This document shows positions 8,624-17,876 of a DNA stretch of 41,201 nt, one piece after another. The position numbers and the translations under genes are program-made. Within the stretch, counting starts at the first letter, position 1; each line of letters begins with the position of its first letter. A model generated the notes under the pieces. The model ran no database searches, had not been told where the DNA came from, and saw only the letters and a list, made by a program, of their open reading frames with translations. The DNA comes from an uncultured Methanobrevibacter sp. (GTDB lineage: Archaea; Methanobacteriota; Methanobacteria; Methanobacteriales; Methanobacteriaceae): positions 1 through 41,201 of the forward strand of contig CADBPS010000050.1 of NCBI GenBank assembly GCA_902796575.1, given 5' to 3'.

Positions 8624-10165
8624 TTATATTTTCTTTACTTTTTTTAGCTCATCCCACATTGCCGGTCGATTTTTGTATTTAATCTTCCATTCATCAAGGA
8701 TTTTTAAAACAGTATTTTTACCATTTGGTATTGTAATCATTTCATTTAACAAATCAGCAATTTTTTGATAATGCTTTCTGGAACCTGATTTAATTACCAT
8801 TTGATTGACAATTTCTGAATATTTTTCCAGTAATTGTGAAGAATAATCTTTGGATAACAGGTTTTTATATTGGTACAGTTCATATTCATGATCTATATTA
8901 TTTATTAATCTGTCATTTAATTTTTCAAAGGCATAACATTCATTTAAGAAATTTCTGTTATTGGAACAGCTTTCAAATATTTCTTCTCTAATATCTGTCC
9001 ATTCATCTGAATTAAACTGTTTTTTGAATTCCTTATAATCATCAATTTCATTATATTCTATGATTAGTTTGTACAATTCCTTTTTATAATTGCCCTGGGC
9101 ATTGATTTTTAAGTACAATTCCTTTAATTGAATTTGGAAATTTTTCTTCCCGTATTGGCTATTTAAAATAGCTTTTTTAAGTAGCTGAATTGCTTTTTCA
9201 TAGTCCTTTTCATCAATAGCCTGTGAAATAAATTGCTGCTGCACTTTAGGATAGTTTATATTTTTTAATTTAAACTCATCTATTTCACTTTCAGGACAAT
9301 TTAAATCATTCATCAGCTGGATTTTGTATAAAATATATTTTTCCCTTGAATATGAATCTGTTTTAGTTAGTATATATTCTGTCAGTTCATATTTCTCTTC
9401 AAGATGATATTTTGAATTAAAATTATCAAAAAGAATAGGGACAAACTCATCTATCCAGTATTTGTCAAAATTATACCTGACATTATCTACTAACCAGTCA
9501 AAAACATTTTCGAAGGCATTAATGTCTTTTAATTTGGAAATCACATCAATAATTTCATCCAGATTACTTTCATATGAATAATTATCATAATGATTATCCA
9601 GTTTTTCACAAACACAGTATAATGCATCATCCATTAATTCTAAAATTAAATTATATTCTTTTTTATTAAAAAGTAAATTTACCTCATCTTTGATAAAAGA
9701 AGATAAGTGATATGAAAAATCATCTGCATAAATAATTTTATCCAAAAGAGATTTATAATAATCTTTATCAACATTGAAATCAAATTCAAGACGGAATTTG
9801 TTTCTTAATTCATAATTGGCTGACAGTTCATTCAAAAGGAAACTTTTCAGATTTTCATCATCAACACTGTTGAAGAGTTCCTCAATATCATCATCTTCAA
9901 AATCCACCTTATTTTCTTCTAAATAATATAATAAAGCTGCAAGATGTTTACAATTATCTATTTCAAAATAAGGACAGGTACAGCTCATTGAATCAACATC
10001 ACTGTCACTGTCAAATATTATTTTAACGTCATAATCAAAAGTTCCACTAACTATAGCATTTACTTCACGGGAGCTCTTATTCAATACTTTAACATCATCA
10101 GTGATGTAATAACCCCTGTCCAAAATTTTTTCCTCAAATAAGTATTCCCAGCTAGCCATAGACAT
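8624..10165 (-). CDS. SWIM zinc-finger protein with long helical C-terminal region
   Basis: A 513-residue protein. Residues 62-74 form a SWIM finger, Cys-x-Cys-x7-Cys-x-His (C62, C64, C72, H74), within a typical leading segment (SWEYLFEEKILDRGYY). SWIM fingers bind nucleic acid or protein. The rest is acidic and predicted almost wholly helical, resembling the TPR-like tails of other SWIM proteins; I see no helicase motifs. The ORF starts at ATG 10165, with a second ATG two codons later at 10159. It overlaps the upstream gene by 14 bases, so the two are probably co-translated. The function is unknown; pairing with the upstream acidic protein suggests a two-component unit. Confidence 0.8.
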   Translation of the reverse strand: MSMASWEYLFEEKILDRGYYITDDVKVLNKSSREVNAIVSGTFDYDVKIIFDSDSDVDSMSCTCPYFEIDNCKHLAALLYYLEENKVDFEDDDIEELFNSVDDENLKSFLLNELSANYELRNKFRLEFDFNVDKDYYKSLLDKIIYADDFSYHLSSFIKDEVNLLFNKKEYNLILELMDDALYCVCEKLDNHYDNYSYESNLDEIIDVISKLKDINAFENVFDWLVDNVRYNFDKYWIDEFVPILFDNFNSKYHLEEKYELTEYILTKTDSYSREKYILYKIQLMNDLNCPESEIDEFKLKNINYPKVQQQFISQAIDEKDYEKAIQLLKKAILNSQYGKKNFQIQLKELYLKINAQGNYKKELYKLIIEYNEIDDYKEFKKQFNSDEWTDIREEIFESCSNNRNFLNECYAFEKLNDRLINNIDHEYELYQYKNLLSKDYSSQLLEKYSEIVNQMVIKSGSRKHYQKIADLLNEMITIPNGKNTVLKILDEWKIKYKNRPAMWDELKKVKKI

Positions 10166-10592
10166 TCATTATCTTTTTCATTTTCCCGATTAAAAACTCA
10201 TGAAGATTTGCATTATCCGAAAAAAACAGGTGATTATTGTCAAATTCTTCAAATTCACCATATTCTTCAGCACCAAGAATAATTTCATTATTTTTAATTT
10301 TAACACCAAAATTAAAGTATTCCAATTCACTGTCATCACCAACAGGCAGATTAATTTTCTCTGCAGGTGTTATTATGACATAGTTATACAGTTCATTGTA
10401 GAAATCATTATCCACGATATAGAAATCAAATTCATCACAGTTCAAACAGTGCCCTTCTTTAATAGTTATCAATCTGATATAAACGCCATTATGATTAATT
10501 TCATAATTGACAGCCAAATTATTATCAACCAAATTATCGTTGGAGTCGAGACAGTAAATTTTAAAATTCTGCATTAATTTGTCTGTATTCAT
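10152..10592 (-). CDS. Acidic protein of unknown function, co-transcribed with SWIM protein
   Basis: An unrecognised 146-residue protein, rich in Asp, Glu and Asn, predicted to be mainly beta strands (YEINHNGVYIRLITI; FNFGVKIKNNEIILG). The frame opens at 10631, but MNTDKLMQNF at 10592 (or an ATG at 10601) is a more natural start because the upstream residues lie close to the promoter and look non-protein. It has no signal peptide or membrane segment. Its end overlaps the SWIM gene by 14 bases, which points to a shared role. One Cys pair in CLNCDEF is visible but is not a complete metal site. Confidence 0.6.
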   Translation of the reverse strand: MNTDKLMQNFKIYCLDSNDNLVDNNLAVNYEINHNGVYIRLITIKEGHCLNCDEFDFYIVDNDFYNELYNYVIITPAEKINLPVGDDSELEYFNFGVKIKNNEIILGAEEYGEFEEFDNNHLFFSDNANLHEFLIGKMKKIMNVYG

Positions 10593-10732
10593 ATCAATCA
10601 TCAACCGTAAATAAATAACATTACAAAACATTCTTGTATTTGATTAAAATAAATTTTATGATTTTTGATTCAATCTTTTAGCCAGTCATATAACAGAAAA
10701 TATTTTAAATTTTCAAAACAAAACTTCATGTA

Positions 10733-11923
10733 ATGAGTAATGATGCCACTGAGGAAAAAATTTTTACAAAAGCATTCTTTTTAGTTTTTGGAGCTCTGCT
10801 TTTCTCATCTCTTGTAATGTATGCATTGATGTCAACTGTAACTGAATATGCTACATCTTTAGGTTCATCAGCTACTGTTGCAGGACTTGTATCCGGAATT
10901 TATATTTTTGGAGGATTATGCTCAAGAATATATTCCGGAAATGCACTGGAAAAGGTAGGATGGAAAAAAATAGCTTTAATATTTATGAGCATCCATTTTC
11001 TCTCCTGTCTTTTGTATTTCATTGTTAATGATGTTACTCTTCTTTTAATAGTTAGATTTATTCATGGAATCGGTTTTGGAGCAACTGCCAATGCCATAGT
11101 TACAATAGCAACTGATGTACTTCCTAAAAAACGTTTTGGAGAAGCATTCGGATATTTCATGCTTGGAACTACAATCGGTGTCGGACTGGGACCTTTTATA
11201 AGCGGATTTTTATATGACAGTGTGGGATCTTCAGGCTGTTTTCTGGCGGCAAGCATATTTGCAGGATTGGCACTGATTTTCATTTACTTTGTTGATGTAA
11301 GTAAACACGACCCTGGTAACAATCCTGATAAAATTGAAAGCAGTGATAACAGTCAGTGCAGCGGTTTAAAAAAGGTTTTTGAATATAAGGCAATTCCTGT
11401 TTCGATTTTCACGGCACTTACAAGCTTAGGTTACGTATCAATTCTTTCTTTTTACAGGCTTTATGCATCTGAAGTTAATTTGACAGAAGCATTTTCATGG
11501 TTTTTTATAATATATTCTGTTGTTCTGGTTTTATCAAGACCTATTGCAGGTAAGCTGCAGGATAAACACGGGGATTTGCTGATTTGTGTTACGGGCATTA
11601 TTGCACAGGCCGTCGGTTTGTTTTTAATTGCATTTGCTCCTTCAGCATTTACTGTTATTATCTGTGCTGTATGTGCCGCTTTAGGTTTTGGAACCCTTAA
11701 TTCTGCATGCACCACTATTGTTACAAGGAATGCATCTAAACATCGCCGTTCATATGCAGTTTCAACATTCTATATTTTCTGTGATGCAACAATGGGATTT
11801 GGTCCGGCTCTGCTTGGAAGTTTTGTAACTGCAGGCAGCGGATATGCACCTGTTTATTATATTTCATCTTTTATAACAATATTGGCCTTGCCGATTTGTC
11901 TTTATTCACTTAGGAATAGCTGA
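10733..11923 (+). CDS. Major facilitator superfamily (MFS) transporter
   Basis: A 396-residue membrane protein with about 12 hydrophobic segments in two halves, separated by a charged loop (about 195-225). Motif A of MFS proteins is visible in relaxed form in the loop after helix 2 (SRIYSGNALEKVGWKK), and its second-half counterpart is RPIAGKLQDKHGD. The IGFGATANA helix and GLGPFISGFLYD match the drug-efflux-like branch. The substrate cannot be predicted. There is no good ribosome binding site before ATG 10733, so the message may be leaderless or have a short leader. It is divergent from the SWIM operon and followed by a 31-base palindrome. Confidence 0.85.
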   Translation: MSNDATEEKIFTKAFFLVFGALLFSSLVMYALMSTVTEYATSLGSSATVAGLVSGIYIFGGLCSRIYSGNALEKVGWKKIALIFMSIHFLSCLLYFIVNDVTLLLIVRFIHGIGFGATANAIVTIATDVLPKKRFGEAFGYFMLGTTIGVGLGPFISGFLYDSVGSSGCFLAASIFAGLALIFIYFVDVSKHDPGNNPDKIESSDNSQCSGLKKVFEYKAIPVSIFTALTSLGYVSILSFYRLYASEVNLTEAFSWFFIIYSVVLVLSRPIAGKLQDKHGDLLICVTGIIAQAVGLFLIAFAPSAFTVIICAVCAALGFGTLNSACTTIVTRNASKHRRSYAVSTFYIFCDATMGFGPALLGSFVTAGSGYAPVYYISSFITILALPICLYSLRNS

Positions 11924-11958
11924 TATTTAAAAAGTTATAATCCTCCTTTTAAAAACAT

Positions 11959-11989
11959 ATGGATTTATAATTAATGAATTATAAACCAT
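11959..11989. repeat. 31-base imperfect palindrome between MFS and transglutaminase ALP genes
   Basis: The arms are ATGG-A-TTTATAATT (11959-11972) and AATTATAAA-CCAT (11977-11989), around the four-base loop AATG, with one unpaired A. No T run follows, so it looks less like a terminator than an operator or an RNA hairpin. It sits 68 bases before the ATT start of the next gene. Confidence 0.5.
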
Positions 11990-12044
11990 TATCCATTCAT
12001 TGTGAATACTGCTTTTGCTTTTATTTAAATTTTAAAAATGTATA

Positions 12045-12059
12045 AGAGGTGAAAAAATT
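12045..12059 (+). promoter_or_regulatory. Shine-Dalgarno and ATT start of first transglutaminase ALP
   Basis: AGAGGTGA (12045-12052) is followed by four A and then ATT (12057-12059). There is no in-frame ATG, GTG or TTG between the upstream stop TAA (12033) and the TTG at 12102, which lies in the middle of the signal-peptide hydrophobic core. Starting at ATT restores a complete signal peptide. Confidence 0.65.
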
Positions 12060-14837
12060 TTCAATAGTAAAACAATAATTATATCAATTTGTCTGCTGTT
12101 TTTGATTATAGGTTTTGTTTCAGCAGCAGATACTGATAATATCACTGATGATTCAGATTTCCTGGATATATCAGCCACTGATTTTAATGATAATTCTCAA
12201 TTTCAATCAGATGATGGGGTTGATGAGAAAAATTCCACAACTTTAACTGGAAACGACACTGAAATATATTATTCCAGCCAGAGTGCATATCAGGTTGAGC
12301 TTACAGATAATAACGGTATAGGGCTTGCTAACCAAAGCATCATTTTTTCCGTTAACAATCACAACTACACAAGAAGCACTGATGATAACGGTATTGCAGC
12401 CATCAGGCTCAGTTTAACTTCAGGAACATATAATATCACTTCATATTATTCAGGCAATACTGATTATGAAAGCTCACAGACAAATAATCTTGTCACGATA
12501 CTGCCGACTGTCTATGGATGGGATATTCAAAAATACTACAAAAACAATACACAGTATTATGCTACTTTTTTAGACAGTGACGGAAATCCGCTCAACCACA
12601 GTGAGGTTACATTCAATATAAACGGTGTTTTTTATAAAAGATACACTAATCAGAGCGGTGTTGCAAAGCTCAATATTAATCTTTTTGCAGGCAGCTACAT
12701 TTTAACAGCCATTAACACTGCAAACAATGAGACCCGTTCAAATTCCATAACTGTTCTTCCGACAATTGAAGGAGAGGATATTGTAAAGTACTACATGAAC
12801 AGCACCCAGTATTATGCCACATTCCTTGATGATACAGGCGATCCCCTGGATGAGCGTAATGTTTCATTTAACATTAATGGTGTTTTATATAAAAGACACA
12901 CAGATCAGAACGGCAGGGCAAAACTGAACATTAATCTTAACCCGGGCACATACATTATTACTGCAATCAATCCGAATAATGAGGAAAATGCAGCCAACAC
13001 GATTACTGTACTTCCCACAATATCAGCAGAAAATCTGACAATGATTTATAAGGACGGAAGCAGGTTTAAGGCACAGGTCCTTGATGATATTGGTAATCCG
13101 TTAGCAGGCAGTAAAGTTACATTCAACGTTAACGGAAGATTTTACAACCGCACAAGCGACAGTGAAGGTAATGCCTATTTGGCTATTAACCTTAACTGTG
13201 GAGATTATATTGTAACCGCCACCAATGAAAAGGGACTGTCCGCTTCAGATACCGTTACAATATACAAATGTGATTCGAAACTTGAAGGAGAAGACATTCA
13301 TGCTATATCTGATACCTACAGAAGTTTTACCGTAAAATTAACAGGCCTCAACAACAAAACTATTGATTCAGCCACAGTTCACTTTATATATGCAGGTCAG
13401 AATGTAGCTGCCGCAACAGATAAAGACGGCAGGGCAACCCTTACAGTCATGAAACTCAAGGAAGGAAATTACACCATTGAATATTTCTTTGAAGGAGACT
13501 GGAATTACCATTCCTCAAAATCAAGCAGCAGGATGGTTGTGGAAAATTCAACGGTATCCCTGACAGGTCATGATTTGACCATGTATTATAAAGACGGTTC
13601 AAGATTCAATGTTACGTTAACAGATTTAAACAATACTCCTTTAGTTAACAGGACAGTAACCTTTATGATAAACCGTGCAGAATATAACCGCACAACAGAC
13701 AGTCAGGGAAATGCCGGTTTAAATGTTAATCTGATTCCGGGTAGCTATGATATTTCATACTCCTATTCCACAGAAAATGAAACAGATTATAATTATAAAT
13801 CAAACAAAATAACTGTTTTAAAACTTCCTGCAACATTAACCGCAAAGGATTTGACAATAAAACACGGCAGCGGAGGAGCATTTAGTGTAAGTTTAACCAA
13901 TTCTACCGGTGCAGGAATTGAAAACTCCCGTATCATATTCGATATAAATGGTGCTTCATATAAAAGAACTACAGATTCATCAGGTGTTGCTAAAATAGCT
14001 GTTAACCTTGGTGTAGGATATTATGAAATTAAAACTTCAATGGAAGATTCTATCTACAGTGCAGGCAGCATTTCCAATCATATTTTAGTAGACGGATTCA
14101 TAATAACTGCAGGTGAAAAAGCAAGTGTTGCCGGAGCAACCGATCATTTTTCTGTTCATATAAAAGACCCTTATGGTCAGCCGGTAGCAGGTGCTGAAAT
14201 TCTATTCAGTTACGCCGGAATAACTGATTCGGCAGTCAGTGATGAAAACGGTAACGCGGAAATTTCATTCAATCTGGCCCAGGGCGAATATCCGATTGTT
14301 TATAATTATGCTGCCGGAGATACTGTTGGCCAGTCAGTTATTCATGTATCAGACAGGTCATTAAGTCCCGCAAATACAATTACTGATTTAACTCCTTATC
14401 TGGTAAGTTCAAGCAACTGTCTGGTTTCAGATCCTGCCATTGTTTCACTTGCATCCAGGTTAACTGCAGGTTTAACCAGTCCAATGGACAAGGCCAGGGC
14501 GATTTATAACTATGTAAGGGACGGAATTTCATACAGCTATTACTATGATACTAAAAAGGGTGCTGTAGCTACTATGAACTCTGGATCCGGAAATTGTGTA
14601 GACCAGTCACATCTTGTTATTGCATTGTACAGGGCATCAGGTCTTCCTGCAAGGTATGTTCATGGAGTATGTACATTTGGTGATGAAAGAATAGGTCATG
14701 TATGGTCACAGGTATTGGTTGGTGATATGTGGATTGTATCAGACCCGATAAACGTCAGAAATTCATTAGGCAGAGTTGTTAATTGGAATAATTATGATTA
14801 TACCTTTAAATCATATTATGCAAGTCTTCCATTCTAA
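12057..14837 (+). CDS. Adhesin-like protein, Ig-like repeats plus C-terminal transglutaminase-like domain (copy 1)
   Basis: Counting from ATT 12057, this is a 926-residue secreted protein with a signal peptide (SKTIIISICLLFLIIGFVSA). After an acidic linker come eight Ig-like repeats of about 85 residues, most with a YxxATFLDxxGNPL / FNINGxxYxR / LNINLxxGxYIITA pattern. The last 130 residues are a transglutaminase-like fold with a full triad: Cys847 in GNCVDQ, His881 in GHVW, Asp896 in SDPIN. That fold includes crosslinkers and also the C71 pseudomurein endopeptidases of methanogen viruses, so acting on wall peptides is a fair inference. No C-terminal anchor is seen. A close paralogue follows directly downstream. 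Upstream lies a palindrome; transcription probably starts after an A/T-rich box near 12020-12035. Confidence 0.88.
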   Translation: MFNSKTIIISICLLFLIIGFVSAADTDNITDDSDFLDISATDFNDNSQFQSDDGVDEKNSTTLTGNDTEIYYSSQSAYQVELTDNNGIGLANQSIIFSVNNHNYTRSTDDNGIAAIRLSLTSGTYNITSYYSGNTDYESSQTNNLVTILPTVYGWDIQKYYKNNTQYYATFLDSDGNPLNHSEVTFNINGVFYKRYTNQSGVAKLNINLFAGSYILTAINTANNETRSNSITVLPTIEGEDIVKYYMNSTQYYATFLDDTGDPLDERNVSFNINGVLYKRHTDQNGRAKLNINLNPGTYIITAINPNNEENAANTITVLPTISAENLTMIYKDGSRFKAQVLDDIGNPLAGSKVTFNVNGRFYNRTSDSEGNAYLAINLNCGDYIVTATNEKGLSASDTVTIYKCDSKLEGEDIHAISDTYRSFTVKLTGLNNKTIDSATVHFIYAGQNVAAATDKDGRATLTVMKLKEGNYTIEYFFEGDWNYHSSKSSSRMVVENSTVSLTGHDLTMYYKDGSRFNVTLTDLNNTPLVNRTVTFMINRAEYNRTTDSQGNAGLNVNLIPGSYDISYSYSTENETDYNYKSNKITVLKLPATLTAKDLTIKHGSGGAFSVSLTNSTGAGIENSRIIFDINGASYKRTTDSSGVAKIAVNLGVGYYEIKTSMEDSIYSAGSISNHILVDGFIITAGEKASVAGATDHFSVHIKDPYGQPVAGAEILFSYAGITDSAVSDENGNAEISFNLAQGEYPIVYNYAAGDTVGQSVIHVSDRSLSPANTITDLTPYLVSSSNCLVSDPAIVSLASRLTAGLTSPMDKARAIYNYVRDGISYSYYYDTKKGAVATMNSGSGNCVDQSHLVIALYRASGLPARYVHGVCTFGDERIGHVWSQVLVGDMWIVSDPINVRNSLGRVVNWNNYDYTFKSYYASLPF

Positions 14838-15029
14838 TTAACATCTTTTTATTTTTTAACCAATAATTATCACTTTATATTATTTTTCAAAATAGGATAT
14901 TCAAATTTAATTATCACCGATTTTAAAAAGTATTACTCTTGAATTTTAAAAAAATGTATATATTAATAAGTCATATAAAGTTACACATGCATTTAGAATG
15001 CTTAATATTAATATATTCAATCAAATAGT

Positions 15030-15043
15030 GAGGTGAAAAAATT
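15030..15043 (+). promoter_or_regulatory. Shine-Dalgarno and ATT start of second transglutaminase ALP
   Basis: GAGGTGA (15030-15036), four A, then ATT (15041-15043). An in-frame TGA lies at 15029, and no ATG, GTG or TTG occurs between it and TTG 15080, which lies inside the signal peptide. The arrangement is the same as in the neighbouring paralogue. Confidence 0.65.
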
Positions 15044-17848
15044 TCGCAAAATAAAACGATAATCATATCCATCGTCTGTTTGCTGTTTTTAATGATAGGT
15101 TCACTTTCAGCAGCAGACCCGGATAATACAATTGATGAATCTGAGTTAAGTGTTTCAAATTCCAATTCACTTTTAACAGCAGATTCAGATGATGATTCTC
15201 AATTCCTCCTGCAGGATGAGGATGTCACAGACAATGAAAAGAATTCAACAACTCTAAGGGGAAACGATACGGAACTGTACTATAAAAACGGAACTGCCTA
15301 TCAGGTTGAATTATTGGATAACAGCGGTTCTCCGTTAAACAATCAGAGCATTATTTTTTCAATAAACGGCAATAATTATACCCGACACACCAATGATAAT
15401 GGTATTGCAAGTATTGCACTTGATTTGAGCTCCGGAACCTATAATATTACATCATACTATAAGGGCAGTACCGACTATGAAAACTCAACAGCCGTTAATC
15501 TTATTAAAGTACTTCCTACCCTATACGGAGAGGATGTTGAAAAGTACTATAAAAACGATACACAGTATTATGCTACTTTTTTTGACGGACAGGGAAATCC
15601 GTTGAATAAAAGTGAAGTTACATTCAATATAAATGGTGTTTTATATAAAAGATACACTAATCAGAATGGTGTTGCAAAGCTTAACATTAATCTTTTTGCC
15701 GGCGAATATATTATAACGGCCATTAACACTTTTAACAATGAAACCCGTTCAAATTTCATCACAGTTCTTCCGACTATTTTCGGTGATGATATTGAAAAGT
15801 ACTACAGGAATAATACGCAGTACTTTGCCACATTCTTTGATGGTACAGGCAATTCCCTAAATAACAAAGAAGTTACATTTAACATTAACGGAGTATTATA
15901 TAAAAGATACACCAATTCCGACGGCACTGCAAGATTAAACATTAATCTTAACCCCGGCACATATATTATCACCGCAACAAATATGTACAATCAGGAAAAT
16001 GCAGCCAACAGCATTACCGTACTGCCTACAATATCAGCTGATGACCTAGCTATGACTTACAAAGACGGCAGCAGATTTACAGCACATGTCCTTGATGATA
16101 CAGGCAATGCATTAGCCGGCAGTAAAGTTACATTCAATGTTAACGGAAGATTCTACAACCGCACAAGCGACAGTGAAGGTAATGTCTACTTAGCCATTAA
16201 CCTTAACAGTGGAGATTATATTATAACCGCCACCAATGAAAAGGGACTGTCAGCATCAAATAATATTATTATAAAAAAATGTGATTCAGTGCTTGAAGGT
16301 GGGGATATTCACGCTGTTTCAGATACATACCGCAGATTCAGCGTTAGATTAACAGGCCTTAACAATAAAACAATCGAATCAGCTACTGTTCATTTCTCAT
16401 ATGCCAACCAGGCTACAACTGCTCTAACAGGTAGTGACGGTGTGGCAACGGCTGTGATTTCAAAACTTGAAAAAGGAAACTATATTATAAATTATTTCTT
16501 TGAAGGAGACTGGAATTACCACTCCTCTAAATCATCCAGCATACTGGTTGTGGAAGATTCAACTGTTTTATTAACAGGTAATGATTTAAACATGCTTTAC
16601 AATGACGGCTCTATGTTCAATGTTACTTTAACTGATTTGAATCACAATCCATTAGCTAACAGAACAGTAACATTTATGCTGAACGGTGCAGAGTACAATC
16701 GCACAACTGACACTGATGGAGCTGCCGGTTTAAGCATCAATCTGAATCCCGGAGTTTATACTGTTTCATATTCCCACTCGACAGAAAATGAGACGGATTA
16801 TAATTTCAAATCAAATTTAATAAATGTTGCAAAACTTCCTGCTGCCTTAAATGCAAATGATTTAATTATAAAAGCAGGCAACAGCGGAACATTTGATGTA
16901 ACATTAACAGATTCAAATAATGCTCCAATTGAAAACAAAAAAATTAATTTCAATATAAATGGCGCTTCATATAAAAGAACCACAGATTCATCAGGTGTTG
17001 CAAGATTGACTGTTAACTTAGGTGTCGGATATTATGAAATTACAACCTCCTTTGATGATTTAATATACAGTGCAAATACGATTTCAAATCATATTCTGGT
17101 AGACGGTTTTATAATAACTGCAAGTGACAAAAATACTATTGCAGGTGTAACGGATTATTTCTCTGCCCGCTTACTTGATCCATATGGCAGACCGGTTTCC
17201 AATGCTGAAATTCTATTCAGCTATTATGGAGTTACCTCTTCAGCCATTACAGACGGAAATGGAAAGGCTACAATTTCCTTTAATTTACCTGAAGGAGATC
17301 ATGTGATTGTTTATAATTATGCTGCAGGAAATACTGCAGGACAATCTGTTATTCATTCAAAAGGCAGTGTATTGAACACCAGAAATACTATTTCAGATTT
17401 GGGTCCTTATCTGGGAAATTCCAATAACTGTCCGGTTACAAATCCAATCATTGTTTCACTGGCAGCTCAGTTAACTGAAGGATTGACCAGCCCTATAGAT
17501 AAGGCTATGGCGATTTACAATTATGTAAGGGATGGTGTTTCATACAGTCATTACTATAATACCAGACATGGTGCTTTAGGCACTCTCGATTTAAAATCCG
17601 GAAATTGTGTAGACCAGTCACATCTGCTGATTGCTCTATATCGTGCTTCAGGCCTTCCTGCAAGATATGTTCACGGAATATGTGAATTCGGTGATGAAAC
17701 ATCAGGTCATGTATGGGTACAGGTACTGCTTGACAATACATGGGTTGTATGCGATCCGATAAACGTTCGAAATTCAGTAGGTAAAGTTGTTAATTGGAAT
17801 AACTACAATTATAATCTTAAAGGATATTATTCTAGTCTTCCGTTCTAA
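15041..17848 (+). CDS. Adhesin-like protein, Ig-like repeats plus C-terminal transglutaminase-like domain (copy 2)
   Basis: From ATT 15041 this is a 935-residue paralogue of the preceding protein, with the same order: signal peptide (NKTIIISIVCLLFLMIG), acidic linker, eight Ig-like repeats, and a C-terminal transglutaminase-like domain with Cys856, His890 and Asp905. Spacings between triad residues are identical to copy 1 (34 and 15). Some repeats are nearly identical in DNA between the copies, for example around 13150-13250 and 16150-16250, which suggests recent duplication or gene conversion. The gene ends in a T-rich stretch (17852-17875) that probably terminates it against the convergent surE. 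Surface location is expected; how it is held without an anchor is unknown. Confidence 0.88.
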   Translation: MSQNKTIIISIVCLLFLMIGSLSAADPDNTIDESELSVSNSNSLLTADSDDDSQFLLQDEDVTDNEKNSTTLRGNDTELYYKNGTAYQVELLDNSGSPLNNQSIIFSINGNNYTRHTNDNGIASIALDLSSGTYNITSYYKGSTDYENSTAVNLIKVLPTLYGEDVEKYYKNDTQYYATFFDGQGNPLNKSEVTFNINGVLYKRYTNQNGVAKLNINLFAGEYIITAINTFNNETRSNFITVLPTIFGDDIEKYYRNNTQYFATFFDGTGNSLNNKEVTFNINGVLYKRYTNSDGTARLNINLNPGTYIITATNMYNQENAANSITVLPTISADDLAMTYKDGSRFTAHVLDDTGNALAGSKVTFNVNGRFYNRTSDSEGNVYLAINLNSGDYIITATNEKGLSASNNIIIKKCDSVLEGGDIHAVSDTYRRFSVRLTGLNNKTIESATVHFSYANQATTALTGSDGVATAVISKLEKGNYIINYFFEGDWNYHSSKSSSILVVEDSTVLLTGNDLNMLYNDGSMFNVTLTDLNHNPLANRTVTFMLNGAEYNRTTDTDGAAGLSINLNPGVYTVSYSHSTENETDYNFKSNLINVAKLPAALNANDLIIKAGNSGTFDVTLTDSNNAPIENKKINFNINGASYKRTTDSSGVARLTVNLGVGYYEITTSFDDLIYSANTISNHILVDGFIITASDKNTIAGVTDYFSARLLDPYGRPVSNAEILFSYYGVTSSAITDGNGKATISFNLPEGDHVIVYNYAAGNTAGQSVIHSKGSVLNTRNTISDLGPYLGNSNNCPVTNPIIVSLAAQLTEGLTSPIDKAMAIYNYVRDGVSYSHYYNTRHGALGTLDLKSGNCVDQSHLLIALYRASGLPARYVHGICEFGDETSGHVWVQVLLDNTWVVCDPINVRNSVGKVVNWNNYNYNLKGYYSSLPF

Positions 17849-17876
17849 TTAACTTTTATTTTTTATTTTTATTTTA
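17849..17876 (+). terminator. T-rich terminator between ALP copy 2 and surE
   Basis: Long T tracts (several runs of four to five T with single A) follow the ALP stop codon directly. Archaeal transcription commonly ends at such tracts without a hairpin. Confidence 0.45.

Noticed and set aside
12102-12104. TTG as the start of the first transglutaminase ALP
   Set aside because: It lies in the middle of the hydrophobic signal segment, leaves a nine-residue stub, and has no ribosome binding site at the right distance.
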